A DNA stretch of 16,819 nucleotides, from positions 1 through 16,819 of the forward strand of contig JAUHZM010000033.1 of NCBI GenBank assembly GCA_030426005.1, given 5' to 3'. The DNA comes from Gammaproteobacteria bacterium (GTDB taxonomy: Bacteria > Pseudomonadota > Gammaproteobacteria > Arenicellales > Arenicellaceae). This document shows, in pieces, positions 14,018 through 16,819 of the stretch; position 1 is the stretch's first letter, and each line of letters opens with the position of its first letter. The position numbers were made by a program, and so were the translations under genes. The notes beneath the pieces were generated by a model, which was given only the letters and a program-made list of their open reading frames with translations, was not told where the DNA came from and ran no database searches.

Positions 14018-14626
14018 TTAAAAACGAATCTCAGACAACGTCTTTTGATACAAGGCAATTAGATATATCTCCTGCGCTAGCAATTCACGCATCGAATTAG
14101 TAAGCAATTGCAAGGTCACCACGCTATTTTCTGGCTGCAAGGACTCTCGCGCGTACAAGGTATCAATCACCGTTTGTAAACTCGCTTCCACACCACGAGC
14201 TTGGGTACTGTAAACCTTCGATAAACGCATCACGCGCTCAAATTCCACCTCCGCATAGGCACTTGAAGTGCGAAACGCTTGCCACGCTGTATCATCTAGA
14301 ATTTCTTGAATCAACCCGTTAGACATGGTTTCCGACATGATCAGCTCAATCACGTTGCTTCCTGCTGGTAAACGACTAGCTAAACCTTCATTGCCGAGCG
14401 CCTCGAGCTTTTTTAACACCTGCTCGTGATGCACCTGATAGCCTTCTAGCGTGCGTAAGTTCTGAGTCAACTCGACCTTGATTTTCGCCAGCGCCTGATC
14501 TTTGTAGTGTTCGGTCTGAATGTCTTTCCGGTATTCATTAATGAACAAGGCTAGAAACACACTGAACACGATCATGCCGGATTCAAAGAGTAATTTAGCC
14601 AAGTTTTGTTTGCTAATCAGGCTCAT
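14018..14626 (-). CDS. Membrane-anchored coiled-coil protein (DUF6090-like)
   Basis: The 202-residue protein has one N-terminal membrane helix (about 13-30, F-E-S-G-M-I-V-F-S-V-F-L-A-L-F-I-N-E). The helix is followed directly by basic residues and a long helical region with coiled-coil character (about 40-80). The opening resembles the DUF6090 group of small membrane proteins, where a helix ending in I-N-E/N is followed by K/E-rich helices. The match is by eye and the function is unknown. The C-terminal part is helical. No Shine-Dalgarno is visible. It is first in a same-strand series that continues with PhyH after 84 nt, and its upstream region is shared with the plus-strand cationic small protein. 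Confidence 0.7.
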   Translation of the reverse strand: MSLISKQNLAKLLFESGMIVFSVFLALFINEYRKDIQTEHYKDQALAKIKVELTQNLRTLEGYQVHHEQVLKKLEALGNEGLASRLPAGSNVIELIMSETMSNGLIQEILDDTAWQAFRTSSAYAEVEFERVMRLSKVYSTQARGVEASLQTVIDTLYARESLQPENSVVTLQLLTNSMRELLAQEIYLIALYQKTLSEIRF

Positions 14627-14721
14627 ACAAGTTTTTACAAATGATCGAAACTAGGACAACGGGGCGACGCAAGCACATGTCATTGATAGCTTAAGGTGCG
14701 ATAAATTGATTATGACACGAT

Positions 14722-14751
14722 TTGCTCAAGCCAAAAGTGACAGTGTATGAT
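14722..14751 (+). promoter_or_regulatory. Weak candidate promoter
   Basis: TTGCTC (14722-14727) and TATGAT (14746-14751) are 18 nt apart. The -10 is good and the -35 is poor. Transcription from here would begin just before the stem-loop cluster at 14763-14862 and run into the small gene at 14922. Confidence 0.3.
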
Positions 14752-14762
14752 GGCTGCAGGCC

Positions 14763-14862
14763 AAACGTCAGATCGTAGTGACGTTTACTTACAGTGACGT
14801 ATCTCAGGAGCTAGACAGCTCAATTGGTGTGATCAAACCACACCAATGCTCAATGCAGAGCA
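14763..14862 (+). ncRNA. Cluster of four tandem stem-loops (leader or small RNA)
   Basis: Four perfect inverted repeats follow one another. SL1 is AAACGTCA/TGACGTTT (14763-14770, 14779-14786; 8-nt loop). SL2 is GAGCT/AGCTC (14808-14812, 14817-14821; 4-nt loop). SL3 is ATTGGTGTG/CACACCAAT (14823-14831, 14839-14847; 7-nt loop). SL4 is TGCTC/GAGCA (14847-14851, 14858-14862; 6-nt loop), sharing base 14847 with SL3. They lie 60 nt upstream of a small gene. A structured 5' leader or an independent small RNA would explain them; so would a set of DNA operators. Strand is not certain, and no T-run terminator follows. Confidence 0.5.
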
Positions 14863-14921
14863 ACTTCATTATTCACTAAACGCACCCAATGATTTGGGAA
14901 GCATTTCACAAATTATGAGCA

Positions 14922-15179
14922 ATGAGCAAAAAACGTCATCCCAACTTCAGACCTTTCAACAAGCATGTAATTCAACTATTAGCCCTATCGCTATCGATTA
15001 GTGTTGCAAAACCCGCTTATGCAGCTGAATACCAGTTACGAGTTGAATCCAAAGAGGCCGCCAAGGGCTATGTCAGCCTACAAATTTTTCGCAAGCGTAA
15101 GTCGTGTTTGAAAGCGATACCAAAGTATCAACCTCAATACCCCAACCGAGAAATTGTCTGCGTCAAACTGAAGAGTTGA
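14922..15179 (+). CDS. Small exported cationic protein
   Basis: The 85-residue protein has a long basic n-region and a hydrophobic segment (18-28, L-Q-L-L-A-L-S-L-S-I-S-like) ending in A-Y-A/A, with cleavage likely after 34. The mature part of about 51 residues has roughly 12 Lys/Arg against 4 Glu, and two Cys (62, 80) that could form one disulphide. It is beta-like in pattern and I do not recognise it. It might be a small periplasmic protein, a peptide effector, or the surviving N-terminal piece of a longer gene. The Shine-Dalgarno is weak. The gene converges on the C25 peptidase gene, with 22 nt between stops. The stem-loop cluster just upstream suggests post-transcriptional control. Confidence 0.5.
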   Translation: MSKKRHPNFRPFNKHVIQLLALSLSISVAKPAYAAEYQLRVESKEAAKGYVSLQIFRKRKSCLKAIPKYQPQYPNREIVCVKLKS

Positions 15180-15201
15180 CGATAGCTTCAAGAAACTACA
15201 G

Positions 15202-16819
15202 TTATCTGAGTGGCAACGCTGGATCACCCAGTAAGATCCAATTATTTAACATTGAGTTGGTCTCTACCATCTCCTGTTTCGCACCCATTATAGCCTCACC
15301 AATAGTACTAACGTTTATTCCTGTGCGTAAGAAACGTTCTGCGAATAGTGCATTTTCTCGATATTCACCCAATACGCTTGCACCATGGATTGCCACTGCG
15401 CCCTGGGTTCCAGCGAACAACCATTGATGCGCTAAAGTATTTACCGAAATAGATTCATAGTTTGTTGTATAACAAGCCAAAGGCATCACAATGAGAGGTG
15501 CGTGAGCGTTATCCAAGGACTGGATAAACTGTGTATCGACAATACCTTGGTACCCCCAGCCAGCTGTACTTGCATGCCCTGCGAAACTCAGAAGCCCCAG
15601 TCCGTCTCGAATACGCTCGCTGACCTCATCACGTACCGACTGAATAGTCATGGCGCCTGAACCTAGACCGTTGAGGTCTATCAAAGATACTCGATCAAAC
15701 TCAGGCATCGCACCTAGAGGGATAGCAACGCGCCCTTGTAATTGTTCGGCAAAATCTAGGTTTCGGTTATCGACAGCTTGCGCTAACAACAAAGCGGCTT
15801 GATACGGCTGTTGGTCACGCAGCTCATGCCAGCGGAGCGTTTTGTCCACAATTTTGTCAAGGTCTTGTGATGTTCGGACTGGCCACCGACCAACAGCAAG
15901 CTCAGGGCGTTGATCACCATCCAAATCAGCAAAAGGGTTATCAGTCGGCGCGAAGCGTAACACACTGACTGCTCGATAATATGCGGGTATATAGTTAACC
16001 GTCTCTTGGCCACTTATTCCACGATAATCATAGCTATGTCCGCCGACTATTAATAAATGACGTGTGGCTTCAATCTCTGGCAGTGACCGCAAATAACGAG
16101 AGAGTGCCTGAGGCGTATCATTTCCAAAACCAAAGTGAGCTACTAGGGATTGCCAGTTCACGATCTCTGTTGTAAATCCTTGAGACTCTTTTAATTTAAC
16201 AAACTCATCAAGCTTAGAGCCAATAAAATTTGGGTGCGCTACAACAATATAATCTGCTGTCGTCGCTATCATTTCAGGTGCAGCTGAATACGCTATGTTC
16301 TGCACACCAAGCCACCCGTCTGCTTGACCCCAGGCGAGACGTATTGGCGATTGGTTAACCAATTTAGGAAGCGCGATCAGCCGTGCACCATTCTCATTTC
16401 TGTCACTGTAGGCGAGTGAAAGCCCACCTCGCTCACCGTAAACAAAAAACAATATGTCCTGCGCGGCAGCGTCGGGGATCGAAATAACATCTGCGTCAAC
16501 TGGTAAGGCAATATCGTGTTTGAGATGCCCATCCAGCTCAATGAAAGCCGACACTACGAGGTTATCTATTAGAACAACATCTGCAAAAAAGCCTGTATCA
16601 CCTGAGAGTATGACTTCGACTTGATTGACACCTTCCTTGAGGATGCCGGACGATAGTTTCACGCGTTTACTCAATGCACTAAATCCGTCAAAACGTCCTT
16701 CGAATACGAGTTTCTCGTTTAGTAAAATCGAAAAGTGATGGTCGTCAACTGAACCAGGAAAATCTACCCCACCAAGCAAAGTAAACTCCAGCTCGCCTGA
16801 GCTTTCGGAGCTAACATCT
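15202..16819 (-). CDS. C25-family (gingipain-like) cysteine peptidase, 5'-truncated by window edge
   Basis: The reading frame is open to the right edge, so the true start lies outside; a TTG at 16777-16779 is only internal. The visible 538 or so residues begin with a beta-rich, binding-like domain. The C25 catalytic domain follows: Y-I-V-V-A-H-P-N-F, L-L-I-V-G-G-H-S-Y-D-Y, and D-L-D-G-D-Q-R-P-E-L-A-V-G-R. The dyad is His at 15574-15576 (S-F-A-G-H-A-S) and Cys at 15472-15474 (P-L-A-C-Y-T). They are 34 residues apart, close to the spacing in gingipains. It ends W-I-L-L-G-D-P-A-L-P-L-R, exactly at the catalytic-domain end, so the immunoglobulin-like and sorting domains of Bacteroidota gingipains are absent. 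It is probably exported, but the signal is outside the window. Confidence 0.9.
   Translation of the reverse strand, partial: DVSSESSGELEFTLLGGVDFPGSVDDHHFSILLNEKLVFEGRFDGFSALSKRVKLSSGILKEGVNQVEVILSGDTGFFADVVLIDNLVVSAFIELDGHLKHDIALPVDADVISIPDAAAQDILFFVYGERGGLSLAYSDRNENGARLIALPKLVNQSPIRLAWGQADGWLGVQNIAYSAAPEMIATTADYIVVAHPNFIGSKLDEFVKLKESQGFTTEIVNWQSLVAHFGFGNDTPQALSRYLRSLPEIEATRHLLIVGGHSYDYRGISGQETVNYIPAYYRAVSVLRFAPTDNPFADLDGDQRPELAVGRWPVRTSQDLDKIVDKTLRWHELRDQQPYQAALLLAQAVDNRNLDFAEQLQGRVAIPLGAMPEFDRVSLIDLNGLGSGAMTIQSVRDEVSERIRDGLGLLSFAGHASTAGWGYQGIVDTQFIQSLDNAHAPLIVMPLACYTTNYESISVNTLAHQWLFAGTQGAVAIHGASVLGEYRENALFAERFLRTGINVSTIGEAIMGAKQEMVETNSMLNNWILLGDPALPLR

Noticed and set aside
15104..15427. 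Frame overlapping the end of the small cationic protein, as a possible frameshift continuation
   Set aside because: Most of it is antisense to the conserved C25 catalytic end and its translation lacks any similarity in character to the upstream protein.
1..16819. tRNA, rRNA, CRISPR or transposon signatures
   Set aside because: No cloverleaf-like sequence, regularly spaced repeat array, transposase or integrase gene, or terminal inverted repeats were seen on either strand.

Overview
The window has bacterial gene density, with short intergenic gaps and about even base composition. The gene content points to a heterotrophic, probably aquatic Gammaproteobacterium. It includes a LysR/MAPEG pair, a Sel1-repeat protein, a DegV protein, a soluble PQQ-type sugar dehydrogenase, a PhyH dioxygenase, an Lnt-like acyltransferase and a gingipain-type C25 peptidase. 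The taxonomic placement is inferred from gene types only. No rRNA, tRNA, CRISPR array, insertion sequence or integrase was seen.

Region 1 (1-3600). A small protein with a duplicated K-K-R-[Y/F]-Y-R-G motif converges on a LysR regulator. The LysR gene is divergent from a MAPEG membrane protein. The 121-bp gap between them holds a perfect 9-bp inverted repeat that is a good candidate LysR operator. MAPEG is followed 6 nt later by an unrecognised 364-residue protein, and then by a NADAR-domain protein.

Region 2 (3600-9830). A secreted Sel1-repeat protein converges on a cupin_8/JmjC-like protein that appears to have lost all three Fe ligands. A 329-bp gap with two palindromes leads into a divergent DegV-family protein, then an exported HEXXH metallopeptidase. 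The peptidase converges on a small Cys-rich protein across an 8-bp inverted repeat built from the two gene ends. A secreted PQQ-type sugar dehydrogenase follows.

Region 3 (9836-14626, all on the minus strand). In transcription order: a membrane-anchored coiled-coil protein, a PhyH Fe(II)/2-oxoglutarate dioxygenase, an exported EF-hand protein with a Cys-rich tail, an Lnt-like N-acyltransferase, and an exported protein made of two copies of one CxxC-bearing domain. The last three are spaced like an operon and are the best candidate here for an undescribed envelope system: an exported Ca/metal-binding Cys-rich protein, a non-canonical acyltransferase, and a Cys-paired partner.

Region 4 (14627-16819). 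An intergenic region contains four perfect inverted repeats in 100 nt, upstream of a small exported cationic protein. The end of the window is the 3' part of a C25 (gingipain-like) cysteine peptidase on the minus strand, which runs off the right edge. Its His/Cys dyad is intact and it has no C-terminal sorting domain.
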